Of a stretch of 14,411 nucleotides of DNA, positions 7,038 through 14,411 are shown piece after piece (the stretch's first letter is position 1; the number at the start of each line of letters is the position of its first letter). The DNA lies in the NCBI GenBank assembly GCA_900753685.1, contig CAAEAB010000229.1:1-14411 (forward strand). Direction: 5' to 3'. The notes under the pieces were generated by a model that had not been told where the DNA came from, did no database searches, and saw only the letters and a program-made list of their open reading frames with translations. A program made the translations under genes and the position numbers. Source of the DNA: Lachnospiraceae bacterium (lineage in GTDB: Bacteria > Bacillota > Clostridia > Lachnospirales > Lachnospiraceae).

Positions 7038-7619
7038 TTGAGTTTAGTACCTTATGTCATTGAACAGACGAGCAGAGGCGAACGGTCTTATGATATTTTT
7101 TCGAGACTTCTGAAAGACCGGATCATTTTCCTTGGAGAGGAAGTTACCGATGTTTCTGCAAATCTGATTGTATCCCAGTTACTGTTTTTGGAATCGGAGG
7201 ATCCGGGAAAGGATATCAGTCTTTATATCAATAGTCCGGGTGGTTCCGTGACTGCAGGTATGGCGATTTACGATACGATGAATTATATTAAATGCGACGT
7301 ATCCACTATTTGTATGGGTATGGCAGCCAGCATGGGAGCTTTTCTGCTGGCCGGCGGAACAAAGGGAAAACGTATGGCTCTGCCGAATTCCACGATCATG
7401 ATTCATCAGCCATCCGGCGGCGCCCAGGGACAGGCTACGGAGATAAATATTGTCGCAGAACAGATTTTGAAAACCCGTCAGCGGTTAAATGAAATTCTTG
7501 CGGCAAATACCGGAAAGCCTTTGGAGATCATTGCCCAGGATACGGAACGAGATAATTATATGACAGCCCAGGAAGCCCAGGAATATGGATTAGTTGATAA
7601 AGTCATTGTCAGCAGATAA
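7038..7619 (+). CDS. clpP: ATP-dependent Clp protease proteolytic subunit (TTG start)
   Basis: This is the serine peptidase that forms the double heptameric degradation chamber served by ClpX. The chosen start is TTG 7038, 7 nt after AGGAGG (7025-7030); the ATG at 7032 is only 1 nt from that RBS and is unlikely. The TTG start gives 193 aa beginning [10 protein letters not shown] and places the catalytic triad at Ser98 (GMAASMGAF), His123 (MIHQPSGG) and Asp172 (TERD), exactly the usual numbering, which supports it. The short N-terminal propeptide-like region and the handle segment with repeated Gln are normal. It lies between tig and clpX, 29 and 23 nt away, with no terminator between, so all three are translated from one message. 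Confidence 0.96.
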   Translation: MSLVPYVIEQTSRGERSYDIFSRLLKDRIIFLGEEVTDVSANLIVSQLLFLESEDPGKDISLYINSPGGSVTAGMAIYDTMNYIKCDVSTICMGMAASMGAFLLAGGTKGKRMALPNSTIMIHQPSGGAQGQATEINIVAEQILKTRQRLNEILAANTGKPLEIIAQDTERDNYMTAQEAQEYGLVDKVIVSR

Positions 7620-7642
7620 GTAGAAAGGCCGGAGGTATTATA

Positions 7643-8944
7643 ATGGCGGGACGTATGGAAGACAAAAAGATTCCAAGATGTTCTTTTTGCAATAAGACTC
7701 AGGATCAGGTGAGAAAGTTGATTGCAGGTCCGAATGCGTTTATCTGTGATGAATGTATTGGGATTTGTTCAGAGATTATCACCGAAGAATTTGAAGTGGA
7801 GGAGGATATTTCCTCGGACATTCATTTAATGAAGCCAATGGAAATTAAAGCCTTCCTCGATGATTATATCATCGGACAGGATGATGCGAAGAAAGCCCTT
7901 GCAGTAGCTGTTTATAATCATTATAAGCGAATTATGGCGGATAGTGATTCGGATGTGGAGCTTCAAAAGAGCAACGTGCTCTTAATCGGCCCTACAGGTT
8001 CAGGAAAAACTCTGCTTGCACAGACCCTTGCGAAGATGCTGAATGTGCCCTTTGCTATTGCCGATGCAACCGCATTGACAGAGGCCGGTTACGTGGGTGA
8101 GGATGTGGAGAATATACTTCTTAAGCTTCTTCAGGCTGCAGACTTTGATGTGGAACGGGCCGAATACGGCATTATCTATGTGGATGAGATTGATAAGATT
8201 ACACGGAAGTCAGAAAATGTTTCAATAACAAGAGATGTTTCTGGCGAAGGTGTTCAGCAGGCGTTATTGAAAATATTAGAGGGTACGATTGCTTCTGTGC
8301 CGCCACAGGGCGGGCGAAAGCATCCGCATCAGGAATTTATTCAGATTGATACGACAAATATCCTCTTTATTTGTGGCGGGGCCTTTGACGGCCTGGATAA
8401 GATTATTCAGTCCCGGATCGGTCAGAAGGGAATCGGATTTAATTCGGCGATCCGTCAGAGTGAAGATGAGCAGAATATCGGAGATCTGTTCCGGCAGACA
8501 TTACCGGAGGATTTGATCAAATTTGGATTGATTCCTGAATTTGTCGGACGTGTACCGGTATGTGTCGCATTGGACCTGTTGGACGAGGATGCCCTAGTTC
8601 AAATATTGACCCAGCCGAAGAGCGCTCTAGTGCGTCAGTATCAGCGCTTGTTTGAGATGGATGGGGTACGCCTGGAATTTGAATCGGAGGCGGTGAGGGA
8701 GGTCGCTCATCGGGCCTTCGAGCAAAAAACCGGCGCGAGGGGCCTGCGTGCGATTATTGAAGAGACAATGATGGATATTATGTATCGTGTTCCATCAGAA
8801 GAATTGGTAGACTCCTGTACTATCACAAAGGATGTTGTGGATGGTAAGGGTGAACCGGTATTGACTTATGGTGAGAAAACACCTGTAAAACGGGTGACGG
8901 GCAATAAAAAGATGCCGCAAAAGACCAGCGGTGAGATTGCCTGA
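7643..8944 (+). CDS. clpX: ATP-dependent Clp protease ATP-binding subunit ClpX
   Basis: This AAA+ unfoldase feeds substrates to ClpP; it has 433 aa. An N-terminal C4 zinc-binding domain is complete (Cys13, Cys16, Cys35, Cys38). The AAA+ core has Walker A GPTGSGKT (116-123), pore loop GYVGED (149-154), Walker B IIYVDEID (177-184), the RKH pore motif (225-227), and the ClpP-docking IGF loop (264-266), followed by the sensor-2 motif GARGLR. The RBS is GGAGG at 7631-7635. The C-terminus is a short Lys-rich tail. All key residues are present. It follows clpP directly, so the ClpXP partners are co-expressed; a perfect hairpin lies between it and lon. Confidence 0.97.
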   Translation: MAGRMEDKKIPRCSFCNKTQDQVRKLIAGPNAFICDECIGICSEIITEEFEVEEDISSDIHLMKPMEIKAFLDDYIIGQDDAKKALAVAVYNHYKRIMADSDSDVELQKSNVLLIGPTGSGKTLLAQTLAKMLNVPFAIADATALTEAGYVGEDVENILLKLLQAADFDVERAEYGIIYVDEIDKITRKSENVSITRDVSGEGVQQALLKILEGTIASVPPQGGRKHPHQEFIQIDTTNILFICGGAFDGLDKIIQSRIGQKGIGFNSAIRQSEDEQNIGDLFRQTLPEDLIKFGLIPEFVGRVPVCVALDLLDEDALVQILTQPKSALVRQYQRLFEMDGVRLEFESEAVREVAHRAFEQKTGARGLRAIIEETMMDIMYRVPSEELVDSCTITKDVVDGKGEPVLTYGEKTPVKRVTGNKKMPQKTSGEIA

Positions 8945-8961
8945 CAGACAACTGGAGGATG

Positions 8962-8990
8962 AGGGCTGTACCCTGAAAAGGTACAGCCCT
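8962..8990 (+). promoter_or_regulatory. Perfect 11-bp intercistronic hairpin between clpX and lon
   Basis: AGGGCTGTACC (8962-8972), loop CTGAAAA, and GGTACAGCCCT (8980-8990) are exact inverse complements. The stem is strong and GC-rich, but it is followed by ATTAGTTCATT rather than a T run, so it is at most a weak terminator. It could set the ratio of ClpX to Lon by partial termination or by protecting or cutting the message. I see no separate promoter for lon. Confidence 0.7.
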
Positions 8991-9021
8991 ATTAGTTCAT
9001 TACGGGAGTGTGATACAAAAG

Positions 9022-11394
9022 ATGAATGATATATGTTTAGAACTGCCGGTGATTGCCTTGAGGGGCATGACGATTTTGCCGAATATGATTGTCCACTTCG
9101 AGGTTAGTCGGAATAAATCCAAAATGGCTATTGAAGCAGCCATGCTTGGGGATCAGAATATTTTTCTGCTGACACAGAAGGATGTGGAGGTGGAAGAGCC
9201 GGGCGGCGATGATCTTTATGAATTCGGAACGGTCGCTAAAATTAAGCAGATCGTGAAGCTTTCAAAGGATTCTCTTCGGGTAATGGTTGAGGGAACCTAC
9301 CGGGCTCATCTGGATAATTTGATGATGACGGAACCGATGCTTAAAGCGGAGGTGACTGTTTTTGATAAAACAATTTGCGAAATGAACGATGTACAGAAGG
9401 CCGGCTGTGTGCGGTATCTCCATGACCTTTTGCAGAATTATTCTATACAGAATCCGAATTTCAGCAGTGAGCTGGTACGTCAGCTTATGGAGGAGGAAAA
9501 TCTGCTTAAGCTGGTAGATCAGCTATGCACAAATCTTCCGATGGAATATAAGCAGCGCCAGAAGTGTTTGGAAACCATCGATCTGCAGATGCGTTTTGAG
9601 GTTCTGGCCGAGTTTATGACCAAAGAAATTGAAATGATTCAAATTACCCGGGAAATTCAGGCAAAGGTGAAGGAACGGGTGGATAAAAACCAGCGGGAAT
9701 ATATTCTTCGGGAGCAGATGAAGGTGATCCGGGAAGAGCTTGGCGAGGATAATACCCAGAGCGACGCAGAGCAGTTTGAAGCCCAGCTTAAAGAGCTGGA
9801 AGCCGGTGATGAGATAAAGGAAAAGATTCAAAAGGAAATTGACCGATTTCGCTCATCGTCCAATATGGCCTCTGAGAGCGGCGTTATCCGCGGCTATGTG
9901 GAAACTTTGTTATCAATGCCATGGGATAAGCGGGATGAAGAGAAGGTCAGTCTGAAGCAAGCGGAGAAAATTTTAGAAGAAGATCATTACGGCCTGGAAA
10001 AGGTAAAGGAGCGAATTCTCGAATATTTGTCCGTCCGCCTGTTGACCGGTAAGGGAGAAAGTCCGATTTTGTGTCTCGTCGGCCCTCCGGGTACGGGTAA
10101 AAGCTCTATCGCCAAATCGGTTGCCAGAGCTTTGGACAAAAAATTTGTCCGAATCAGTTTGGGGGGCGTCCGGGATGAGGCGGAAATCCGGGGACACCGG
10201 AAAACCTATGTGGGCGCCATGCCGGGACGCATCGCGTCGGCGCTTAAAAATGCGGGTGTGAAAAATCCGGTCATGCTGCTGGATGAAGTGGATAAGGCGA
10301 GCAACGATTATAAGGGTGATGTTTTTTCAGCGCTCCTAGAAGTTCTGGATTCGGAGCAGAATTCCAAGTTCCGGGATAATTATATCGAGCTTCCGGTAGA
10401 TTTGTCTGAGGTACTCTTTATCGCCACGGCCAATACATTGTCCACCATACCGAGACCGCTTTTAGATCGTATGGAAGTCATCGAGGTCAATAGTTATACA
10501 GAAAATGAGAAGATGCACATTGCAAAAGAGCATCTGATCCCGAAGCAGATTAAAATCCATGGCCTTAAAAAAAGTCAGATATCCATTACAGATAAAGCTA
10601 TTGAGAAAATTATTGTCCATTATACCCGAGAAGCCGGTGTCCGCAATCTGGAACGACGGGTCGGAGATATCTGCCGCAAATCAGCCCGGGAAATTGTGGA
10701 AGAGGATAAAAAGAATGTGAAGGTCGGGGTAAAGACCCTCGATAAATATCTTGGAAAAGAGCGTTACAGCTTCGATGAGGCAAATTCAAAGGACGAGGTT
10801 GGCATTGTCCGGGGACTGGCCTGGACTAGTGTGGGCGGCGTTACTCTTTCTGTGGAAGTCAACGTGCTTCCGGGAAACGGTAAATTTGAGCTGACCGGAA
10901 AGCTTGGGGACGTTATGAAGGAATCGGCTCGTGCGGGTATCAGCTTCATTCGCTCCATGAGCGGAGACTATTTCATTCCGGAAAATTTCTTTGAGAAGCA
11001 TGATATTCATATTCATATACCGGAGGGCGCTGTGCCGAAGGACGGACCATCAGCCGGTGTGACAATGGCTACAGCGATGATCTCTGCCATTCGTGAAATT
11101 CCGGTGAAGGCCAGCGTGGCTATGACCGGTGAAATTACCCTTCGGGGCCGGGTGCTTCCGATTGGTGGCTTAAAGGAAAAGCTTCTGGCAGCCAAGACGG
11201 CCAAGATTAAGACGGTGGTTGTTCCGGCAAAGAACCGGAAGGATGTGGAAGAGCTGGAGACAGAGATTTACGAAGGTATGGAGATTGTGTATGCAGAAAC
11301 GATGGCGGACGTATTAAAAGCGGCCCTTCTTCACATGCCTGAAAAGCCGGAGAATGGCCAGGAAAAGAAGTTAGAGGAAATGGCCGAAGCATAA
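9022..11394 (+). CDS. lon: ATP-dependent endopeptidase Lon (LonA)
   Basis: This is a cytoplasmic AAA+ protease that degrades misfolded and regulatory proteins; it has 790 aa from the chosen ATG. Domains: N-terminal LON substrate-recognition domain (from LPVIALRGMTILP), a long charged coiled-coil region (about residues 190-260), the AAA+ ATPase with Walker A GPPGTGKS (354-361) and Walker B MLLDEVDK, and the C-terminal peptidase with catalytic Ser677 (DGPSAG) and Lys720 (GGLKEK), 43 residues apart as in the family. The start is uncertain: an in-frame GTG at 9010 would add four residues but is 1 nt from the GGGAG sequence, while ATG 9022 sits better after GGGAGTGTGAT. It is the LonA type with no membrane domain; no lonB is beside it, unlike the Bacillus arrangement. 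yihA follows after 15 nt. Confidence 0.96.
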   Translation: MNDICLELPVIALRGMTILPNMIVHFEVSRNKSKMAIEAAMLGDQNIFLLTQKDVEVEEPGGDDLYEFGTVAKIKQIVKLSKDSLRVMVEGTYRAHLDNLMMTEPMLKAEVTVFDKTICEMNDVQKAGCVRYLHDLLQNYSIQNPNFSSELVRQLMEEENLLKLVDQLCTNLPMEYKQRQKCLETIDLQMRFEVLAEFMTKEIEMIQITREIQAKVKERVDKNQREYILREQMKVIREELGEDNTQSDAEQFEAQLKELEAGDEIKEKIQKEIDRFRSSSNMASESGVIRGYVETLLSMPWDKRDEEKVSLKQAEKILEEDHYGLEKVKERILEYLSVRLLTGKGESPILCLVGPPGTGKSSIAKSVARALDKKFVRISLGGVRDEAEIRGHRKTYVGAMPGRIASALKNAGVKNPVMLLDEVDKASNDYKGDVFSALLEVLDSEQNSKFRDNYIELPVDLSEVLFIATANTLSTIPRPLLDRMEVIEVNSYTENEKMHIAKEHLIPKQIKIHGLKKSQISITDKAIEKIIVHYTREAGVRNLERRVGDICRKSAREIVEEDKKNVKVGVKTLDKYLGKERYSFDEANSKDEVGIVRGLAWTSVGGVTLSVEVNVLPGNGKFELTGKLGDVMKESARAGISFIRSMSGDYFIPENFFEKHDIHIHIPEGAVPKDGPSAGVTMATAMISAIREIPVKASVAMTGEITLRGRVLPIGGLKEKLLAAKTAKIKTVVVPAKNRKDVEELETEIYEGMEIVYAETMADVLKAALLHMPEKPENGQEKKLEEMAEA

Positions 11395-11409
11395 GCAAAA
11401 GGAGATTCT

Positions 11410-12003
11410 ATGCACGTTATTAAAAATGTCAATCTGGAAACGGTCTGTGGAATTACAAGCAAGCTGCCGGACAATACATTGCCGGAGGTGGCCTTTGCGG
11501 GGAAGTCCAATGTGGGAAAATCTTCGCTTATTAATGGTTTAATGAACCGGAAATCCTATGCGCGGACATCTCAGCAGCCAGGGAAAACCCAGACGATTAA
11601 TTTTTATAATATTAACGAAGAAATTTATTTTGTCGATTTGCCCGGTTATGGCTATGCCAAGGTTTCTGAGGCCGTCAAGGCGAAATGGGGAACGATGATT
11701 GAGTGTTATCTTCATACGTCAAAACAGCTTCGGGTAGTCTTTCTGCTCGTCGATATTCGTCATGAGCCGTCGTCCAATGACAAACATATGTATGAGTGGA
11801 TTGTGGAACAGGGCTTTAACCCGGTCATTATTGCGACGAAGCTGGATAAGCTGAAACGAAGTCAGGTGTCAAAGCATGTAAAACAGATTCGGGACGGACT
11901 GGCGGTGACGGAAGGCACGCCGATTATTCCTTTTTCAGCGGTGAGCAAACAGGGAAGGGATGAAATCTGGGATTTGATTGAACAATATGCATTAAATTTA
12001 TAG
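11410..12003 (+). CDS. yihA: Ribosome biogenesis GTP-binding protein YihA/YsxC/EngB
   Basis: This is a TRAFAC GTPase of 197 aa needed for late assembly of the 50S ribosomal subunit. Motifs: G1 GKSNVGKS (31-38), the switch-I region with the family segment SQQPGKTQT (54-62), G3 DLPGYGYAK (76-84), G4 TKLD (143-146) and G5 SAVS (176-179). Length and order match the family. The RBS GGAG (11401-11404) is 5 nt before the ATG and 7 nt after the lon stop, so the gene is translated from the lon message. The pairing of lon with yihA/ysxC is a conserved Firmicute arrangement. It is the last gene before a hairpin with terminator features. Confidence 0.96.
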   Translation: MHVIKNVNLETVCGITSKLPDNTLPEVAFAGKSNVGKSSLINGLMNRKSYARTSQQPGKTQTINFYNINEEIYFVDLPGYGYAKVSEAVKAKWGTMIECYLHTSKQLRVVFLLVDIRHEPSSNDKHMYEWIVEQGFNPVIIATKLDKLKRSQVSKHVKQIRDGLAVTEGTPIIPFSAVSKQGRDEIWDLIEQYALNL

Positions 12004-12008
12004 TAATT

Positions 12009-12054
12009 ATCCCTCATTTCGTATATAATAATAAGTACGAAATGGGGGATTTTT
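12009..12054 (+). terminator. Composite hairpin: terminator of yihA, -10 box in loop, SD of the next gene
   Basis: ATCCCTCATTTCGTA (12009-12023) pairs with TACGAAATGGGGGAT (12036-12050) over 15 positions with one G-U, followed by a run of five T (12050-12054), a textbook terminator for the tig-yihA operon. The start codon of the next gene follows immediately at 12055. Its only ribosome binding site, the GGGGG at 12044-12048, lies in the right arm. The 12-nt loop contains a perfect TATAAT (12024-12029), whose start point would be near 12036, at the first base of the right arm. No good -35 is visible. Confidence 0.72.
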
Positions 12055-13656
12055 ATGCGTTTAACATTTTCAGGAGCCGCCCATGAGGTGACGGGAAGCT
12101 GTCATTATCTGGAAGCGTGCGGACACAAAATATTTGTCGATTATGGGATGGAACAGGGCGAGGATTTTTTTGAAAATCAGCCGGTGGCTGCCGCGGCAGC
12201 AGAAATTGATTACGTGTTTTTAACCCATGCCCATATAGACCACTCCGGATTGCTGCCTTTATTATATGCCGAAGGATTTCGGGGAACCGTTTTTGCGACC
12301 AATGCGACGAAGCAGCTTTGCGGGATTATGCTTCGTGACAGCGCCCATATTCAGGAATTTGAGGCGGAATGGAAGAACCGCAAAGGCCGTCGGGCCGGAA
12401 AACCGGAGGTTGTTCCGACATATACGATGGAAGATGCGGAAGGGGTATTGGAGCATTTTGCCGGATGTGACTATAATAAAATCGTTGATATATGCCCGGG
12501 GCTTCGTATCCGTTTCACGGATGTGGGCCATTTGCTCGGTTCATCCTGTATTGAAATATGGATTAGTGAGAACGGACTGCAGAAAAAGATTGTCTTTTCC
12601 GGCGATGTGGGAAACACGAATCAGCCGTTGATCAAAGACCCGTCAATGGTGGAAGAGGCGGATTATGTCGTGATCGAATCGACCTACGGCGACCGTTCTC
12701 ATGGACAGACACGACCGGATTATGTGGCTGAGCTTAGCCGGATCATTCAGGAGACCTTTGATCGGGGAGGGAATGTGGTTATTCCGTCCTTCGCGGTGGG
12801 CCGTACCCAGGAAATGCTCTATTTTATCCGGCAGATTAAAGCGGAGAACCGGATTCATGGACATGATAATTTTGAGGTTTATGTGGACAGTCCGATGGCC
12901 ATTGAGGCGACGACGATTTTTAATCAAAATATCTATGAATGTTTTGACGAGGAAGCCATGGCGTTGGTTGAGCAGGGGATTAACCCGATTACCTTCCCGG
13001 GACTGAAAACCTCCGTTTCCAGCGAGGAATCAAAGGCCATTAACTTTGATACCCGACCGAAGGTTATCCTTTCAGCATCTGGTATGTGTGAGGCCGGCCG
13101 TATCCGTCATCATTTAAAGCATAATCTGTGGCGGCCGGAGTGTACCGTATTATTTGTCGGTTATCAGGCCAACGGAACCCTTGGGCGGGCTTTAGTGGAG
13201 GGTGCTCAGGAAGTGAAGCTTTTCGGCGAAACGATTGAAGTTTACGCCCATATTGAACAGCTGGCCGGAATCAGTGGTCATGCGGATAAGCAGGGATTAA
13301 TTCACTGGCTTCAGGGGTTTAAGAAAAAACCGGAGCGGGTATTTGTTGTTCACGGTGAAGCAGCCGTGTGCGACGCATTTACCGAATGTCTGAGAAATGA
13401 GTATGGCTACGATGCGGTGGCGCCTTATAGCGGCACCAGCTATGATCTGACCGACAATAGCTGTGTCGTCGAGGCTGTGCCGGTTCGCAAGTCGAAGAAG
13501 GCGGCGGCCAGAAAGGCCAGCTCCGTATTTGAACGTCTTGTGGCTGCAGGTCGGCGGCTCATGCTTGTGATTCAACATAATGAAGGCGGAGCAAATAAGG
13601 ATTTGGCAAAATTTGCCGACCAGATCAATAATCTCTGTGATAAATGGGACAGATAG
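12055..13656 (+). CDS. Beta-CASP metallo-beta-lactamase-fold RNA hydrolase
   Basis: This 533-aa protein belongs to the CPSF/Ysh1-like branch of beta-CASP nucleases, which cleave or trim RNA with a di-zinc centre. The metallo-beta-lactamase part begins at the N-terminus (LTFSGAAHEVTGSCHYL) with the metal motif HAHIDH (His58, His60, Asp62, His63), then GHLLGSS (His159) and FSGDVG (Asp184). The beta-CASP insert follows (about 205-400: ESTYGDR, VVIPSFAVGRTQE, SASGMCEAGRIRHHL), and the RMMBL part holds GISGHADKQG. A Lys/Arg/Ala-rich tail of about 57 residues (from residue 477) lies beyond the usual core and may bind RNA. It is not RNase J itself, which has a different N-terminus and C-terminal domain. 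The ATG at 12055 lies directly after the upstream terminator. A Fic gene follows 15 nt downstream. Confidence 0.9.
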   Translation: MRLTFSGAAHEVTGSCHYLEACGHKIFVDYGMEQGEDFFENQPVAAAAAEIDYVFLTHAHIDHSGLLPLLYAEGFRGTVFATNATKQLCGIMLRDSAHIQEFEAEWKNRKGRRAGKPEVVPTYTMEDAEGVLEHFAGCDYNKIVDICPGLRIRFTDVGHLLGSSCIEIWISENGLQKKIVFSGDVGNTNQPLIKDPSMVEEADYVVIESTYGDRSHGQTRPDYVAELSRIIQETFDRGGNVVIPSFAVGRTQEMLYFIRQIKAENRIHGHDNFEVYVDSPMAIEATTIFNQNIYECFDEEAMALVEQGINPITFPGLKTSVSSEESKAINFDTRPKVILSASGMCEAGRIRHHLKHNLWRPECTVLFVGYQANGTLGRALVEGAQEVKLFGETIEVYAHIEQLAGISGHADKQGLIHWLQGFKKKPERVFVVHGEAAVCDAFTECLRNEYGYDAVAPYSGTSYDLTDNSCVVEAVPVRKSKKAAARKASSVFERLVAAGRRLMLVIQHNEGGANKDLAKFADQINNLCDKWDR

Positions 13657-13671
13657 AACGGAGGCTTTGTT

Positions 13672-14280
13672 GTGGCACTTGAAAACAAATTGGGATTAGA
13701 AAATTCTGCGGACCTGGCCCGGGAAGAAGAGCGGATCAGCAAAAAAAAGGCGCTGGAGCTTTTTGAAAAAGGTTTGCTTGATACGCTTGAACCAGGCAGA
13801 TTTTCTGCACTCAAGACTATCCACAAATATCTCTTTGAGGATATTTATGATTTTGCCGGAGAAATACGAAAAGTGAATATTTCAAAGGGGAATTTTCGAT
13901 TTGCGCCTTTGATGTACCTGGAGACCGCGCTGGATAATATCGATAAAATGCCTCAATCGACCTTTGATGAAATTGTCGAAAAATATGTTGAAATGAATAT
14001 TGCTCATCCTTTCAGAGAGGGAAACGGAAGGAGCATGCGTATTTGGCTTGATTTGATTTTTAAAGCGGAACTTGGTCAGGTAATTGATTGGAGTAAGGTG
14101 GATAAAGAGGATTACATGCTTGCAATGGAAAGAAGCCCGATTAAAGATATTGAAATTAAACATGTTCTAAAAGGCGCTCTGACGAATGAAATCTATAGCC
14201 GAGAAGTCTATATGAAGGGAATCGACAACAGCTATTATTATGAAGGGTATGTAACGTTTAAAACAAAAGATTTGGAATAA
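13672..14280 (+). CDS. Class III (self-inhibited) Fic-domain AMP-transferase
   Basis: This Fic protein of 202 aa transfers AMP from ATP onto a hydroxyl of a target protein. The catalytic loop HPFREGNGRS (112-121) is complete, with His112 the general base. The flap region NISKGNFRFAPLMYLETAL (69-87) precedes it, as in the single-domain class. Near the C-terminus is SYYYEG (187-192), matching the inhibitory motif S-x-x-x-E-G, with Glu191 expected to block ATP binding. This layout and much of the wording (MNIAHPF, IWLDL, AMERSPI, SYYYEGY) closely recall the Neisseria class III Fic enzyme known to AMPylate DNA gyrase GyrB; the similarity is from memory, not from a search. The start is GTG 13672, 7 nt after GGAGG (13660-13664). 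It is probably co-transcribed with the RNA hydrolase 15 nt upstream. A tail of about ten residues follows the inhibitory motif. Confidence 0.93.
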   Translation: MALENKLGLENSADLAREEERISKKKALELFEKGLLDTLEPGRFSALKTIHKYLFEDIYDFAGEIRKVNISKGNFRFAPLMYLETALDNIDKMPQSTFDEIVEKYVEMNIAHPFREGNGRSMRIWLDLIFKAELGQVIDWSKVDKEDYMLAMERSPIKDIEIKHVLKGALTNEIYSREVYMKGIDNSYYYEGYVTFKTKDLE

Positions 14281-14311
14281 AAGGGGCTGTCGGGAAATAG
14301 ATAGCTCTAAA

Positions 14312-14351
14312 TAGGGGCAGATGCGCCTCGTGCGAGTCACATCTGCCCCTA
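14312..14351. repeat. Perfect 12-bp inverted repeat downstream of fic
   Basis: TAGGGGCAGATG (14312-14323) and CATCTGCCCCTA (14340-14351) are exact inverse complements around a 16-nt loop that itself can form CTCG/CGAG. On the plus strand no T run follows (AAAACTTTCCCC), so it is not a canonical terminator for fic; on the minus strand it is followed by TTTAGAGC. It may be a bidirectional terminator or the structured end of an element. Confidence 0.65.
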
Positions 14352-14366
14352 AAACTTTCCCCTAAA

Positions 14367-14402
14367 AGAGAAAAAGATGGCTAACGACAACCATCTTCTC
14401 TC
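14367..14402. repeat. Second inverted repeat at the window edge
   Basis: AAGATGG (14374-14380) and CCATCTT (14391-14397) are exact inverted copies around a 10-nt loop, extended imperfectly by GAGAAA and CTCTC on the flanks. No gene is visible in 14281-14411 apart from these two repeats, and the right end is cut by the window. Confidence 0.5.
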
Positions 14403-14411
14403 CGTTCCATG

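Noticed and set aside
9523..9831. Minus-strand frame of 102 aa inside lon
   Set aside because: It is antisense to the coiled-coil part of Lon; its hydrophobic Phe/Leu composition mirrors Lys/Glu codons on the other strand rather than a true membrane protein.
1..14411. CRISPR array, tRNA, rRNA or intact transposase
   Set aside because: No regularly spaced direct repeats, no cloverleaf-like or rRNA-like segment and no transposase motif were found on either strand by reading.

Overview
The window looks like chromosome of an endospore-forming, low-to-mid G+C Firmicute of the class Clostridia, most likely a gut-type Lachnospiraceae relative. The reasons are an alpha/beta-type small acid-soluble spore protein, strong AGGAGG ribosome binding sites, rho-independent terminators, a fructose PTS of Gram-positive style, and the block tig-clpP-clpX-lon-yihA. 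Family placement is inference from gene content and protein style; no rRNA is present to test it.

Layout. (1) Bases 1-2820: the end of a fructose operon. It holds the C-terminal part of 1-phosphofructokinase, a fused EIIA-EIIB-EIIC fructose permease and a dedicated HPr-like phosphocarrier, closed by a terminator. The HPr keeps the active-site His15 but has Arg where the regulatory Ser46 normally lies. (2) 2821-4808: a MATE-family efflux transporter with its own promoter, which lies on a 12-bp inverted repeat, facing a small CYTH-domain (triphosphate tunnel) phosphohydrolase that converges on it with a 4-nt gap. (3) 4809-5306: an AT-rich stretch without a recognisable gene. It carries an unrecognised minus-strand ORF and two inverted repeats. 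(4) 5307-5614: a spore protein gene with its terminator. (5) 5641-12003: a protein quality-control operon running tig, clpP, clpX, lon, yihA, with a strong sigma-A-type promoter before tig and a perfect 11-bp hairpin between clpX and lon. (6) 12004-14280: a beta-CASP metallo-beta-lactamase-fold RNA hydrolase and a class III (self-inhibited) Fic AMP-transferase, 15 nt apart and probably co-transcribed. The yihA/MBL junction is compact: one hairpin seems to combine the terminator of the upstream operon, a -10 box in the loop, and the ribosome binding site of the downstream gene. (7) 14281-14411: non-coding, with two strong inverted repeats at the window edge.

How the genes work together. Fructose enters as fructose-1-phosphate through FruA, with phosphate delivered by the local HPr, and FruK makes fructose-1,6-bisphosphate. 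Trigger factor, ClpXP and Lon fold and degrade new or damaged proteins, and YihA assists 50S ribosome assembly. The last two genes act on RNA and on protein AMPylation. No CRISPR array, tRNA, rRNA or intact transposase is visible. I see no clear new multi-gene system. The observations most worth following are the S46R HPr, the composite hairpin at 12009-12054, the class III Fic next to an RNA hydrolase, and the unexplained island at 4809-5160.
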